Assembly (NCBI RefSeq): GCF_009371985.2
Contig: NZ_VIKU02000006.1
Span: 146,796-210,795 of the forward strand
Reading direction: 5' to 3'
From: Pelagihabitans pacificus
GTDB taxonomy: Bacteria; Bacteroidota; Bacteroidia; Flavobacteriales; Flavobacteriaceae
DNA length: 64,000 nucleotides
Shown: piece after piece, positions 15,722-24,912 of the stretch
Layout: every line of letters begins with the position of its first letter
How positions within the stretch are numbered: position 1 is the stretch's first letter
Notes under the pieces: generated by a model
Databases searched by the model: none
The model's input: the letters and a program-made list of their open reading frames with translations, nothing else
What the model was told of the DNA's origin: nothing
Position numbers and translations under genes: made by a program

Positions 15722-17953
15722 ATGCCAGAAGAAAATGAACAGGAAATGAAGGAAGTTTTGGGAGCGGATGAAGGGCAAGAGGCACCCGTAAAAGACCCTG
15801 ATACGGCCAAGACAGCTGAAAGCGAGGAGCTTGCAACCACCGACGATGCCAAAGAAATGCCTGCCGCCGAAAATAAAACCCCGAAAGAACCCGAACCGAC
15901 CGGCGATACCGAGGAGCCGGACACCCAGCTAGTAGAACCTTCGGAGACGGTGGGGCCGGATACCCCGCTAGAAGGATCCTCGAAGACGGAGGAGCCCGCA
16001 ACCACTGAGGAAACGAAGGAAAACAAAGCGGTCGAGAAGGTCGAGGAAGCCCCCGCTTCCAAACCGGTGAAAGTGAAAAAATCGGAGGAAGACGAAAAAG
16101 CGCTGAACGAAATCGATGAGGAGAATGCGGAGGATGCCGAAGACCATGAAAACGAGCACAGACACCGAATCCCTATCTTGGATTACCATGCCATGTCGAT
16201 GGAAAACCTGGTAGGGGAGCTGCAGCGGCTGGTGCGCAACGAAAAGGTACAGGCCATTAAAAAACATGTGGACGGCATCAAATACGAATTTGATCTAAAG
16301 TTCCAGGAATTCATCGACGGCAAAAAGGAGGAGTTTATCGCCAATGGCGGCAATGAAATCGATTTCAGGTACAATTCGGTCACCAAACGGCAATTCAACG
16401 AGGTCTATTCGGACTACCGCGAGAAGCGCAACCAGTACTACAAAAACCTGGAGAATACCTTAAAGGAAAATCTGGCGAACCGATTGGAGATCATCGAGGA
16501 ATTGAAGGGGCTGGTCAACGTCGAGGAAGATATCAATACTACCTATAACAACTTTAAAAGCATCCAGGAGCGCTGGCGCAATGCAGGACCCGTGCCCCGT
16601 ACGCATTACAATAACGTTTGGCGTACCTACCAGCACCATATCGAGATCTTCTACGATTTCCTGCACCTGAACCGTGAGTTGCGCGACCTTGACTTTAAAC
16701 ACAATCTGGAGGAAAAGACCAAACTGGTGGAACGGGCCGAAGCCCTGGCCGAGGAAAAAGACCTCGGGAAAGCCTTTAGGGAACTCCAGATCTTGCATAA
16801 AGTCTGGAAAGAGGATATAGGACCTGTGGATCGGGAACACCGGGATGCGATCTGGGAACGTTTCAGCAATGCGACCAAGGTACTGCACCAACGCAAGCAG
16901 GAGCACCAGAAAGAACTGGAGAAAAGCTACGAGGCCAACCTATTGCGAAAAAACGAGATCATTGCGCAAATCAGCGCGATTGCGGCCAATATTCCGAACA
17001 ACCATCGGGCCTTGCAGCAGCAGATGAAAGAAATCGCTGCATTGCGCGATACCTTTTTCAAGGCCGGCAAGGTACCGCAGCACGCCAATGAGGCGACTTG
17101 GGCAGCCTTTAAGGACGCGGTACGCACCTTTAATCATGGGAAAAACGCCTTTTATAAAAACCTGAAAAAAGAACAGCAACAAAACCTGGAAAAGAAAAGG
17201 GAGCTCCTGGCCATCGCCGAGGCCCACAAGGATAGCGAGGACTGGGAGGCGGCTACACAGGAAATGAAACGCATTCAGCGCGAATGGAAAAATATCGGCC
17301 ATGTGCCCCGCAAATATTCCGACCGTATCTGGAAAGATTTCAAGGATGCCTGCAACCACTACTTCGACCGGCTGCATGCGCGCAAGAATAGTGCATACAA
17401 ACAGGAGGAGGAAAACCTGGCCAAAAAGACAGCCTGTCTGGAACGTCTGCGCACATTCGAACTGAGCGGTGAGAAAGACAAGGACGTGGAAGCCGTAAAA
17501 GGGTTTATCGCCGAATGGAAAGGGTACGGGCGTGTTCCCTTCAAGAAAAAGGGAATCGACCAAAAGTTCAACAAGATCCTGGATGCACTATTCCGAAAAA
17601 TAGGACTGGACAAGCAGGAATCCGAACTGTTACAGTATGGCAACAAAATACAGCAATTGGCCAAATCGCAGGACCAGGAGCGCGCCATCGGGAACGAACG
17701 CCAGTTCATTCGCAAAAAGATTACCGAAAGCAAGAACGAAATCCGCCAATTGGAGACCAACCTGCAGTTTTTCTCCAATGCTTCGGAAGATAACCCTTTG
17801 GTACGTGACGTAATCAAGAACATCGATCGGCAGAAGGCGGCATTGGAGACCTGGAAGGGGAAGCTGAAAAAGCTGAACATAATGCAGCACCGACTTGAGC
17901 GGGCCGAGGAGGATAGCGAGACGAAGGCCCAAGCGTCTTCGGAAGAGGAGTAA
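15722..17953 (+). CDS. DUF349 repeat protein
   Basis: I use the ATG at 15722; a TTG 27 bases upstream is also in frame. The 743-residue product has an acidic, Glu/Pro/Thr-rich low-complexity N-terminus (about residues 1-150) and then five DUF349 three-helix repeats. Each is marked by a tryptophan helix and a VP or VD turn: RWRNAGPVPRTHYNNVW, WKEDIGPVDREHRDAIW, FFKAGKVPQHANEATW, WKNIGHVPRKYSDRIW and WKGYGRVPFKKKGIDQKF. A coiled-coil C-terminus follows. No signal peptide is present, so it is cytoplasmic. The molecular role of this family in Bacteroidota is not established; I assign no function. Confidence 0.9.
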   Translation: MPEENEQEMKEVLGADEGQEAPVKDPDTAKTAESEELATTDDAKEMPAAENKTPKEPEPTGDTEEPDTQLVEPSETVGPDTPLEGSSKTEEPATTEETKENKAVEKVEEAPASKPVKVKKSEEDEKALNEIDEENAEDAEDHENEHRHRIPILDYHAMSMENLVGELQRLVRNEKVQAIKKHVDGIKYEFDLKFQEFIDGKKEEFIANGGNEIDFRYNSVTKRQFNEVYSDYREKRNQYYKNLENTLKENLANRLEIIEELKGLVNVEEDINTTYNNFKSIQERWRNAGPVPRTHYNNVWRTYQHHIEIFYDFLHLNRELRDLDFKHNLEEKTKLVERAEALAEEKDLGKAFRELQILHKVWKEDIGPVDREHRDAIWERFSNATKVLHQRKQEHQKELEKSYEANLLRKNEIIAQISAIAANIPNNHRALQQQMKEIAALRDTFFKAGKVPQHANEATWAAFKDAVRTFNHGKNAFYKNLKKEQQQNLEKKRELLAIAEAHKDSEDWEAATQEMKRIQREWKNIGHVPRKYSDRIWKDFKDACNHYFDRLHARKNSAYKQEEENLAKKTACLERLRTFELSGEKDKDVEAVKGFIAEWKGYGRVPFKKKGIDQKFNKILDALFRKIGLDKQESELLQYGNKIQQLAKSQDQERAIGNERQFIRKKITESKNEIRQLETNLQFFSNASEDNPLVRDVIKNIDRQKAALETWKGKLKKLNIMQHRLERAEEDSETKAQASSEEE

Positions 17954-18575
17954 ACTTCCGGTTAAAAACAGCACCTATCAAAGCCTCCTATGAAATACCA
18001 TCACTTGCGTCCCGAAGCATCGGGGCTTCGGACCGGTGACTTCCTCTAGCAGCATCGGGCGGCTCGTCGTTGGCAAAAAAACCTTAGCCCAACCGTTAGG
18101 GCACATTCCGCAGAAGCTGACTTTTTTTACTTCGTGCCAAGGCACTCCCGCCCAAAAAGAAATGTGTTACGACTACCTGCTAAATCAAATTGGCAATAGA
18201 GCTCCCGACCGCCAAATCCCAGTTTTAGCAGGACTTCGAGTCCAAACAATGTTACAACAATACCTAAAAGCAGTTTATTCATGTCATATCCATTTTGATA
18301 GGCATTCATGTTTTCGCCCTGCTCGGAATGTACGATACATCTTATTTCCAATACCGAAATATCCAGAACATACAGCCTCGAATGCGGCCTGGTTCGAGTA
18401 CTAGCATTGGAAACAATACGCAAACATTAAGAGAGCGTTTTAAACGATAGTTAAGGGATTTTACTATATTTCCATAGAAATCAATAGCCCGCGCTTCTAC
18501 CCGCACACTGTGATCGCAGCTGTGATGTTTAGCAGGTCGTTACCGGTAAGCTAAAAAGAACGTATATCAATCAAT
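17954..18575. other. 622-base gap with a hairpin and no supported gene
   Basis: A hairpin with arms CCGAAGC (18012-18018) and GCTTCGG (18025-18031) lies 60 bases after the DUF349 stop; it lacks a T run. On the - strand a frame ending at 18127 contains one credible membrane segment (MNKLLLGIVVTLFGLEVLL) but otherwise reads like non-coding sequence. Near the right end CGTTACCGGTAA (18538-18549) is partly palindromic and resembles the start of the S41 unit at 21017. Confidence 0.4.
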
Positions 18576-19469
18576 ATGCACAAATCACTGATTCCAATAT
18601 TATTTTCATTAATCTTTCTAAATACGGGTGAGGAACCACCTTTAAAACTTATAGATGAACAGAAAAAAATTATAGCTGAGTTGAGCGGTCACAGTAAATT
18701 AGAAAATGGTAAAACAATATCTAGTAGAAGCACAAAAGAAGAAAGACAGCTAACACGTGAATATTTGTCAAACCTAATTGCATCTACCGGACTCAAGCCC
18801 CAAGTTCAAGAATACAAACTGCCAAACGTGAACCCTTTAGTTGATTTATTATTTGAGCCCTTTGCGGGAGCCAATGTTTACACTATTCTGCCATCAACAA
18901 ATCAGAGCGATGACTATATCGTATTCGGCGCCCATTTTGACACAGAACGTAACTGTCCCGGTGCAATCGATAATGCTACGGGTATCGCTATAGGGTATGG
19001 TCTAATTGAGAAATTGATCGATGTAAAGGAAAGGAACGTCAATGTCATATTGGTTTTCTTTGACCAAGAGGAGGAAGATTTAATAGGAAGTCAGGCATTT
19101 GCGAAAAAATTAAAAAAAGAAAAATTCAAAATCCTCTCGGTACACACGATGGACACAATGGGTTGGGATAGGGATGAAGATAGCGCTATCGAACTGGAAT
19201 TACCCACTAACTATCTAAAGGATATTTATATTAAAACTGGTAAAAGGCTTGGAATACCTATATATACTACAAAAGTAAACTCGACCGACCATCATTCTTT
19301 TAGGGAATTAGGATTTAATGCCACTGGATTAACGGACGAACTTGTTAACGGCGATTATGCACCTTACAAGGATACAGCAAAGGATACGTATGAAACAGTC
19401 AATTTTAACTACGTTGCATCGTGTACAGAATTAGTTTACGAAGTCGCCAAAACATTAATTGAACAATGA
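18576..19469 (+). CDS. Secreted M28-family zinc aminopeptidase
   Basis: A 297-residue protein with an N-terminal hydrophobic export signal. The complete set of di-zinc ligands of family M28 is visible: His and Asp in GAHFDT, bridging Asp in GAIDNATG, the Glu-Glu pair in FFDQEEEDLIGS, Asp in HTMDTMGWD and His in STDHHSFRELG. It should remove N-terminal residues from peptides in the periplasm or outside. The base composition is visibly more AT-rich than the preceding core genes. Its last codons overlap the start of a small membrane-protein gene by 4 bases (ATGA), implying coupling. Confidence 0.9.
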   Translation: MHKSLIPILFSLIFLNTGEEPPLKLIDEQKKIIAELSGHSKLENGKTISSRSTKEERQLTREYLSNLIASTGLKPQVQEYKLPNVNPLVDLLFEPFAGANVYTILPSTNQSDDYIVFGAHFDTERNCPGAIDNATGIAIGYGLIEKLIDVKERNVNVILVFFDQEEEDLIGSQAFAKKLKKEKFKILSVHTMDTMGWDRDEDSAIELELPTNYLKDIYIKTGKRLGIPIYTTKVNSTDHHSFRELGFNATGLTDELVNGDYAPYKDTAKDTYETVNFNYVASCTELVYEVAKTLIEQ

Positions 19470-19861
19470 ATATTTTAAAAAGCATATATAAATCCAAATC
19501 ATTGTACGCGATGCTTGGTATTTCTATGGCATATTTTTTATTCAAGAGCTTTCAGTATTTGATAATTGGCAGCTACGTTCCAATATTGTTCATAGCATTT
19601 ATGGTTATTCTTATTTATTGGAGTTTTACTGTAACCCGTACAACTCATTATCGGATTTTGAAGTTTTGGGCGATTTTAGTAATTTTTTGGGCAATCGCAA
19701 GATTTGGTGTTTGGCTGATGTTCAAAATTGATGTAACCTTGACAGAATCCCATATAAGGGAACAATTTGGCATAGTACCTCATGTCGTATCCATTTTGAT
19801 GTTATGTATCGGAATTGGAATACTTAGGCAGATAAAAAAGCCAGCAGGTAACAACGTATAG
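19466..19861 (+). CDS. Small integral membrane protein coupled to the M28 peptidase
   Basis: A 131-residue protein with about four hydrophobic helices (for example MLGISMAYFLFKSFQYLIIG and IVPHVVSILMLCIGIGI). I do not recognise a family. The ATG overlaps the M28 stop codon (ATGA), so it is probably made together with the peptidase. Its last codons contain GGTAACAACG (19847-19856), a motif that recurs in altered form after the S41 gene, which suggests the stop region doubles as an element border. Confidence 0.7.
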   Translation: MNILKSIYKSKSLYAMLGISMAYFLFKSFQYLIIGSYVPILFIAFMVILIYWSFTVTRTTHYRILKFWAILVIFWAIARFGVWLMFKIDVTLTESHIREQFGIVPHVVSILMLCIGIGILRQIKKPAGNNV

Positions 19862-19923
19862 GCTCAACTGCAGTGGAATTACTATACCGGGTGCATGCAA
19901 TACGAGACAACTTTTTATTTAGG

Positions 19924-20724
19924 ATGAAAATCAAAATGAAATTAGCAGCAGCATTCTTACTAGTTTTAAGCATTTCATGTAAAGGACAATCCAAACATAG
20001 CCCTAATGTATTTATCAAGGGTATCCCGACCATGGTTGGGCCAAAGATCATGGACTCAGGTTATCCCCTTCCCATAGCAATTTTCACCGATAGTTCAAGA
20101 CAAGATGTTCATTACAGTGGCTGGGCTAATTATGATGATGTTTATATTGCCGACCCTGATGACGCCAATTCACCGATTATTATACATAAAGAAGTAGAAG
20201 ACGTTTCTTTTGAGTTGGCAGCAAACAAAATTTCCAAGAACTATGGCTTTGGCCATTTCGATATTGAAACAATAAAACGAAGTCCATTCTATCAAAAATA
20301 CAATTTGGATATCGCGTATGGACTAGCAAAAACGGAACTCAACGGAAAAGCAGCAACCACCATCATACAAGGTCAAAGATTAGACGGTAATACATATCTT
20401 GTCATACTAACCATAGTTCAGGACGAGTTATTTAAAAAATGGTCCGGCATGAACATCCTATTGATGCAAATGGGTTATATACAGACCTTTAAAACATTGC
20501 CAAAAGAAATGGTGGAGGTTGCCGTAAACGGTTCTGCCAATGAAAAATTGAAATACTTTGAGAGGGTCAATGCACGAGCCCAGACAGCCATATCAAATCA
20601 ATCGGTAGAGAAAGGAAAAATAAATGATGAAATAATGAGAATGCTATCCGACAAAGCGCAATTGGATGTTATCCAATTTCAATGGGATATGAGCAATGAT
20701 ATTTTGTATGGGAACGGTTGGTAA
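19924..20724 (+). CDS. Predicted lipoprotein of unknown function
   Basis: The ATG at 19924 gives the lipoprotein signal MKIKMKLAAAFLLVLSISC with lipobox SISC; an in-frame GTG at 19873 would add a charged extension before the signal and is less likely. The 266-residue product has no motif I recognise. Its middle is mixed alpha/beta (DIAYGLAKTELNGKAATTII, DGNTYLVILTIVQDELFKKW). It probably sits in the envelope. It is flanked on both sides by intergenic stretches with ACAACG-type motifs and palindromes. Confidence 0.65.
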   Translation: MKIKMKLAAAFLLVLSISCKGQSKHSPNVFIKGIPTMVGPKIMDSGYPLPIAIFTDSSRQDVHYSGWANYDDVYIADPDDANSPIIIHKEVEDVSFELAANKISKNYGFGHFDIETIKRSPFYQKYNLDIAYGLAKTELNGKAATTIIQGQRLDGNTYLVILTIVQDELFKKWSGMNILLMQMGYIQTFKTLPKEMVEVAVNGSANEKLKYFERVNARAQTAISNQSVEKGKINDEIMRMLSDKAQLDVIQFQWDMSNDILYGNGW

Positions 20725-20768
20725 ATATCCTATTGTGGAAATCGAAAGAAAAAGGCCTGCATACAACG

Positions 20769-20894
20769 AGGACGGCAAACAATTACTTGTTTTCAACCAC
20801 TTCTGAACCCCCAAGCACCAAGACTGACTGGTCTTCAGTTTGGTGTGTATCTGCAAATTTAAGCGCTCATGCCGTCCTTTCGCTACGCGCGTAG
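20769..20894 (+). repeat. Imperfect inverted repeat with inner hairpin and palindrome
   Basis: Outer arms AGGACGGCA (20769-20777) and TGCCGTCCT (20870-20878) are perfect complements. Between them an inner hairpin pairs AAGAC (20820-20824) with GTCTT (20831-20835) and CACCA (20816-20820) with TGGTG (20841-20845). Just outside, CTACGCGCGTAG (20883-20894) is a perfect 12-bp palindrome. The element lies in a 306-base gap without a gene. The layout resembles folded recombination sites of gene cassettes, but no canonical attC core is clear. Confidence 0.55.
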
Positions 20895-21030
20895 GAGGCA
20901 AGAACCAAATCATAGCCGATATCTCCCTATCCCTTCTATCTTAGCTCAGATTAATAATCCGGAAACTACTATATTTATGAACAATAAATAATGTTTCGTA
21001 AACTACGAGCCGAGACCGTTACCCACCATC

Positions 21031-22050
21031 ATGAAAAAAACTTGGAAAAACGTTTTAGTATGCTTTCTGATTTCAAGTTCATTCACCTCCAGTGCCCAGA
21101 ATTCAAAAACTAAAACAACTCTTGATAAAATAATCGAACACGTGGAAAATAGTTCGCTCTATCGAAAAAACATTGACTGGGCCGCTCTCAAAAAAGAAAT
21201 GTATGTACTTGCAACAAACGCTGATTCCGTTTCTCATCTCAAACCCGCACTTGATTTAATGCTGAAAACGTTAAATGATACACATGGTCGTGTTTTTCAC
21301 AACAATCAATATCTATCATACTATTCTGGGGAAAAGAAAGAGCACCGGAAAAATATTGATTGGGATGTTTATACTGAAATTCAGTCAGCACAGGTTTATG
21401 AATTCAAAGCCACAAATATTCAGGACAGTATCGGATATGTAAGAATCGTTGGGCTTCCAATGGGAGACAATCAAAAAATGTCATCCAATATTCAAAACGC
21501 TGTTTGCAAGCTAATCGAAAACGGGGCGAAAAAGTGGATTATAGATTTAAGATATAATGGTGGTGGAAATATGTTCCCGATGGTCGAAGGATTAGCGAAT
21601 ATCATTGGCGACGGAATCGTTGGAGGAACAGAAGGCGTTACGGAAGATGAAAGTTCTGTTTGGCAAATTAAAGATGGGGATTTCTTCTATGACGAACAAA
21701 ATGTGGCGATAGAAAACAAATGCCCAATCCTTGAACTTCAAAGAGTCGCGGTCTTGACGAGTGTTTACACCGCAAGTTCAGGAGAAGCTTTAGCCGTGAT
21801 TTTAAAAAATAGACCAAGGACAAGATTTTTTGGGAATAAAACTATGGGAATGGTTACCGCAACCGATTATAACCAGATTGATAGTTTAACCGCAATGATG
21901 ATTTCCGTAAGTTACTATAAAGACCGAGAATCCAATCTGTACAATGAATTTGTAGATGTTGATGAAATAGTTGATTTTGATCCAAAAGTGGAAACGAACG
22001 AAGACAAAGGAATAAGTCGAGCGATTGAATGGTTAAACGAAAACAAGTAA
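21031..22050 (+). CDS. Secreted S41-family serine peptidase
   Basis: A 339-residue protein with a signal peptide ending in SSFTSSAQ. The C-terminal half carries the S41 (C-terminal processing/tricorn-core) catalytic signature: IIDLRYNGGGNM, the nucleophile serine in SVYTASSGEALAVIL and the following block FFGNKTMGMVTATDYNQ. No PDZ domain is evident between the N-terminal helical part and the core. It should cut peptides in the periplasm or outside. It is a stand-alone gene bounded by CGTTACC (21017-21023) upstream and GGTGACAACC (22056-22065) downstream. Confidence 0.85.
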   Translation: MKKTWKNVLVCFLISSSFTSSAQNSKTKTTLDKIIEHVENSSLYRKNIDWAALKKEMYVLATNADSVSHLKPALDLMLKTLNDTHGRVFHNNQYLSYYSGEKKEHRKNIDWDVYTEIQSAQVYEFKATNIQDSIGYVRIVGLPMGDNQKMSSNIQNAVCKLIENGAKKWIIDLRYNGGGNMFPMVEGLANIIGDGIVGGTEGVTEDESSVWQIKDGDFFYDEQNVAIENKCPILELQRVAVLTSVYTASSGEALAVILKNRPRTRFFGNKTMGMVTATDYNQIDSLTAMMISVSYYKDRESNLYNEFVDVDEIVDFDPKVETNEDKGISRAIEWLNENK

Positions 22051-22055
22051 CCGTA

Positions 22056-22157
22056 GGTGACAACCGCTATAAGTGATTCAATGAAGACGGGCAGGTTTCT
22101 TGTCCTTGCATCCTCCTGAGAATTCAATTGGAATTTTCAGCTTGTTGTTCACCTGCC
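22056..22157 (+). repeat. Inverted repeat with inner hairpin after the S41 gene
   Basis: GGTGACAACC (22056-22065) resembles GGTAACAACG at 19847-19856. Outer arms GGCAGGT (22090-22096) and ACCTGCC (22151-22157) are complementary, and an inner hairpin pairs AATTC (22121-22125) with GAATT (22131-22135). The architecture repeats that of 20769-20894 with different sequence. Confidence 0.45.
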
Positions 22158-22229
22158 TGCGATTGGTAGGCTTTTAGCGTTTCACCGACTTTATCTAACA
22201 CCGTCATTGACAATTGAAAAATAAAATAA

Positions 22230-22691
22230 ATGATCAAGGGACTTTATGAAACCCATTTATTTGTGGAGAAAATTGAGCGTTCGGTTGAGTTTTATAGTGA
22301 GGTCCTTGGACTAAGGCTATGCCATTATGAAGAAGAGCGAAAAGCAGCTTTCTTTTGGATTGGGAAAGATAAACAATCAATGCTCGGCTTATGGGAAAAA
22401 CCAAAAGAAGAAATCGATATTCGACATTTTGCCTTTGAATGTGAACCGGAATGGGTATTGAACGAATCAGTGAACTACTTAAAATCACGGAACTTAAATT
22501 TTAGGAACTTTTTAGACGATGGAACCGAGCGACCCATGGTATTTGCTTGGATGCCGGCGATAGCGATTTACTTTGACGACCCTGACGGACACTCCCTTGA
22601 ATTCATTGGAATTCTCAACGGAAAGTCTAGACCTGGAAAAGGAATAATTGCTTATGACCAATGGTTGGAATTGGAAAAAAATGGAAAATAA
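22230..22691 (+). CDS. VOC-superfamily (glyoxalase/bleomycin-resistance fold) protein
   Basis: A 153-residue protein with the two beta-alpha-beta-beta-beta modules of the vicinal oxygen chelate fold. Likely metal ligands are the His in YETHLFVEKI, the His in IRHFAFECE and the Glu in DPDGHSLEFIGIL. It may be a metal-dependent lyase, dioxygenase or modifying enzyme; substrate cannot be inferred. The product is cytoplasmic. It stands alone between the S41 and EthD genes in the AT-rich accessory segment. Confidence 0.8.
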   Translation: MIKGLYETHLFVEKIERSVEFYSEVLGLRLCHYEEERKAAFFWIGKDKQSMLGLWEKPKEEIDIRHFAFECEPEWVLNESVNYLKSRNLNFRNFLDDGTERPMVFAWMPAIAIYFDDPDGHSLEFIGILNGKSRPGKGIIAYDQWLELEKNGK

Positions 22692-22704
22692 AGGGATGCA
22701 ACTG

Positions 22705-22723
22705 TAGCTTTTATGAAAAGCTA
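22705..22723 (+). terminator. Short perfect hairpin after the VOC gene
   Basis: TAGCTTTT / AAAAGCTA with an ATG loop gives an 8-bp stem 14 bases after the stop codon. There is no T run after the stem, so it may be only a weak terminator. Confidence 0.4.
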
Positions 22724-22825
22724 AGGACTATTCAATCGAGCACTCCTACCCTAAAATAACCAAAACATTATGTCCTGTGTAGTTGGAAAGAATTAAATTT
22801 AACCCATTCATTAAATCCTCATAAA

Positions 22826-23236
22826 TTGAAAACCAATACCATTCTCTCAATCTTTGTCGCCATGGTATGGTGTATCAGCTGCCAGCAGCCTACGTCATCC
22901 GATACTTCCAAAATCAAAAAAGGCATGATCAAAGTGGCGATACTATATCCGAACACTGAGGGGAAAACGTTCGATATGGACTACTATTCCAACAAACACA
23001 TGCCAATGGTCGCGGGTTTATTCGGCGACTCCTTAAAACTGTACACGATTGATAAGGGAATAGCTGGTAGAACGCCCGATGAACCCCTTCCCTATGTGGC
23101 CATTGGATATTTTTACTTTGACAAGCTTTCTGCCTATCACAATTCTTTCGGACCCAACGCTGAGACAATCTTAGGTGATATCCCTAACTATACCAATATT
23201 CAGCCTATTGTCCAAATTAGTGAGGTGTTGCATTGA
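22826..23236 (+). CDS. EthD-domain lipoprotein
   Basis: TTG at 22826 is the only start that gives an export signal, ending in the lipobox CISC. The 136-residue product then matches the EthD family (dimeric alpha-beta barrel): KVAILYPNTEGKTFDMDYYSNKHMPMV and the later PYVAIGYFYFD, PIVQISEV. EthD proteins are small, often associated with degradation genes; the reaction of most is unknown. An exported lipoprotein form is unusual for a family that is mostly cytoplasmic (inference from family knowledge). Confidence 0.72.
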   Translation: MKTNTILSIFVAMVWCISCQQPTSSDTSKIKKGMIKVAILYPNTEGKTFDMDYYSNKHMPMVAGLFGDSLKLYTIDKGIAGRTPDEPLPYVAIGYFYFDKLSAYHNSFGPNAETILGDIPNYTNIQPIVQISEVLH

Positions 23237-23469
23237 CTATTTAAGGTCGGGTACCATTACAATCCAAGAGCTTTTAGGGGGGGTTCCAAGACAGTACGGC
23301 CGGCAACACGAACTGCAGAATGCCGAAAACATTCCATAACCATAGCTTTTGGTAAAGGTTGGTATTGGTTTAAGAGGAACGTGGAAGAAGGGTCGAGTAA
23401 AATAGCGTACCTTTTACTTAACATTGAAGCAATAACCTGAAGTTAAAGGGATGGGCAAAACAAGTTATC

Positions 23470-24912
23470 ATGATGAGATCAACTGAAGGGTACGAACCAT
23501 CACATAGCCCCCAGAGATTACGTTGGGTAAAAAGAATTATCACCTTGATAGTGGGTACTGTTATTTGGTACCTCCCCATTCCTTGGGGATTAAGTCCGGA
23601 CGCTTGGCACCTGTTCGCTATTTTTATTACGGCCATCATAGGAGTTTTACTGGATGCCCTGTCTATTTTTACCGCATCGGTTCTTGCATTGGTAGCCGTA
23701 GTACTATTGAGGGTTCTCACTCCTGAAAAAGCCTTTTCAGGTTTCTCGGAGAGCTTTATACTACTTATTCTGGCAGCTTTTTTGGTGGCCAAAGGGGTGA
23801 TTAAGTCCGGATTGGGAAGACGGATCGCATTCCTTTTAATTCGCCGCTTTGGCAAGTCTACCTTAAATTTAGGGTATTGCATTGTTGCTACGGATACGCT
23901 TTTGGGGCCTGCCATTCCGAGTAATACGGCAAGATCGGGAATTCTTTATCCCATTACCCATGCACTGTCTTTGGACACCGGATCACTGCCGACGCCGGAA
24001 AGCCGAAAAAAAACAGGAACGTATCTTATGATGACAGCCATATCTGGACACACCATAAGTTCTGCATTATGGTTTACGGGTATGGCTGCCAATCCAGTAG
24101 GAGCCGGTATTGCCGCTCAATTTGGGGTAAACATGAATTTTGGTAATTGGGTGTTTGTGGCTTCGGTACCCTGCATCATTGCTTTGATTGCGATCCCCTT
24201 GGTATTGTATAAGCTTTTTCCGCCTGAAAACAAATACACCCCCGAAGCCCCTGAAATGGCTAAAAATACGCTGCTTGAAATGGGTCCCATGAGTCGGCAA
24301 GAGTGGATTATGGGCATTACATTTTTTGGAATGATCCTTCTTTGGGCTTTTTCACCCCTTTTGAACATCAACCTGGCCATCATTGCCTTTCTTGGATTAT
24401 CGATACTGATATTGGCGAACGTGTACACCCTGGAAGATATTCGACAAGGGGCGGGTGATGCGCTTGAAACCTATGTATGGTTTGCCATTTTATATATGAT
24501 GAGTACCGCATTGAACGACATGGGTTTCATGAAAACCCTAGGCGCTCAAATAGCTGCTCAAATTAGTGGTTTCAACTGGGTTACCGTATACATCCTTTTG
24601 ACCGTATTGTATGTGGTAATCCACTATTTGTTTGTCAGTCAAACGGCACAATTGCTGGCTTTATACGCCGTATTTTTACAGGTAGCCGTAAATGCGCAAG
24701 TACCTGCTGCGCTAATGGCTTTTATGCTCTCTTTCGCCACCAATTATTTTGCGGTGATCACGCCCCAAGCCTCCAGTTCCAATGTTTTATTTGCCGGAAG
24801 TGGCTTTTTACCGTCGGAAGATATTTACAAGCAAGGAGCGGTCATCACGGTTTTGAACACCGTCATATTCCTTCTGGCAACTCCTTGGATCTTGTGGTCA
24901 TCATCGGTGTGA
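23470..24912 (+). CDS. DASS-family (SLC13/CitT-type) anion transporter
   Basis: A 480-residue inner-membrane protein with about 11-12 hydrophobic segments. The DASS substrate/sodium signature GPAIPSNTARSGILYP is visible, with the second repeat motif AVITPQASSSNVLFAGSG in the C-terminal half. Closest known function is dicarboxylate or 2-oxoglutarate/malate exchange or sodium symport; the ion and exact acid are not determined. Start at the first of two ATG codons. It is a monocistronic-looking gene with 233 bases of non-coding sequence upstream. Confidence 0.88.
   Translation: MMRSTEGYEPSHSPQRLRWVKRIITLIVGTVIWYLPIPWGLSPDAWHLFAIFITAIIGVLLDALSIFTASVLALVAVVLLRVLTPEKAFSGFSESFILLILAAFLVAKGVIKSGLGRRIAFLLIRRFGKSTLNLGYCIVATDTLLGPAIPSNTARSGILYPITHALSLDTGSLPTPESRKKTGTYLMMTAISGHTISSALWFTGMAANPVGAGIAAQFGVNMNFGNWVFVASVPCIIALIAIPLVLYKLFPPENKYTPEAPEMAKNTLLEMGPMSRQEWIMGITFFGMILLWAFSPLLNINLAIIAFLGLSILILANVYTLEDIRQGAGDALETYVWFAILYMMSTALNDMGFMKTLGAQIAAQISGFNWVTVYILLTVLYVVIHYLFVSQTAQLLALYAVFLQVAVNAQVPAALMAFMLSFATNYFAVITPQASSSNVLFAGSGFLPSEDIYKQGAVITVLNTVIFLLATPWILWSSSV

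Noticed and set aside
18036..18404. A 122-codon + strand reading frame
   Set aside because: Its composition is unlike a protein, it overlaps a - strand frame in the same gap, and no start signal or family was seen.
18127..18423. A 98-codon - strand frame with one membrane-like segment
   Set aside because: Only about 20 residues look protein-like; the rest does not. Left as a note in the gap entry.
20769..22157. True integron attC sites
   Set aside because: The RYYYAAC/GTTRRRY cores are not clearly present and no integrase is in the window; reported only as cassette-like.
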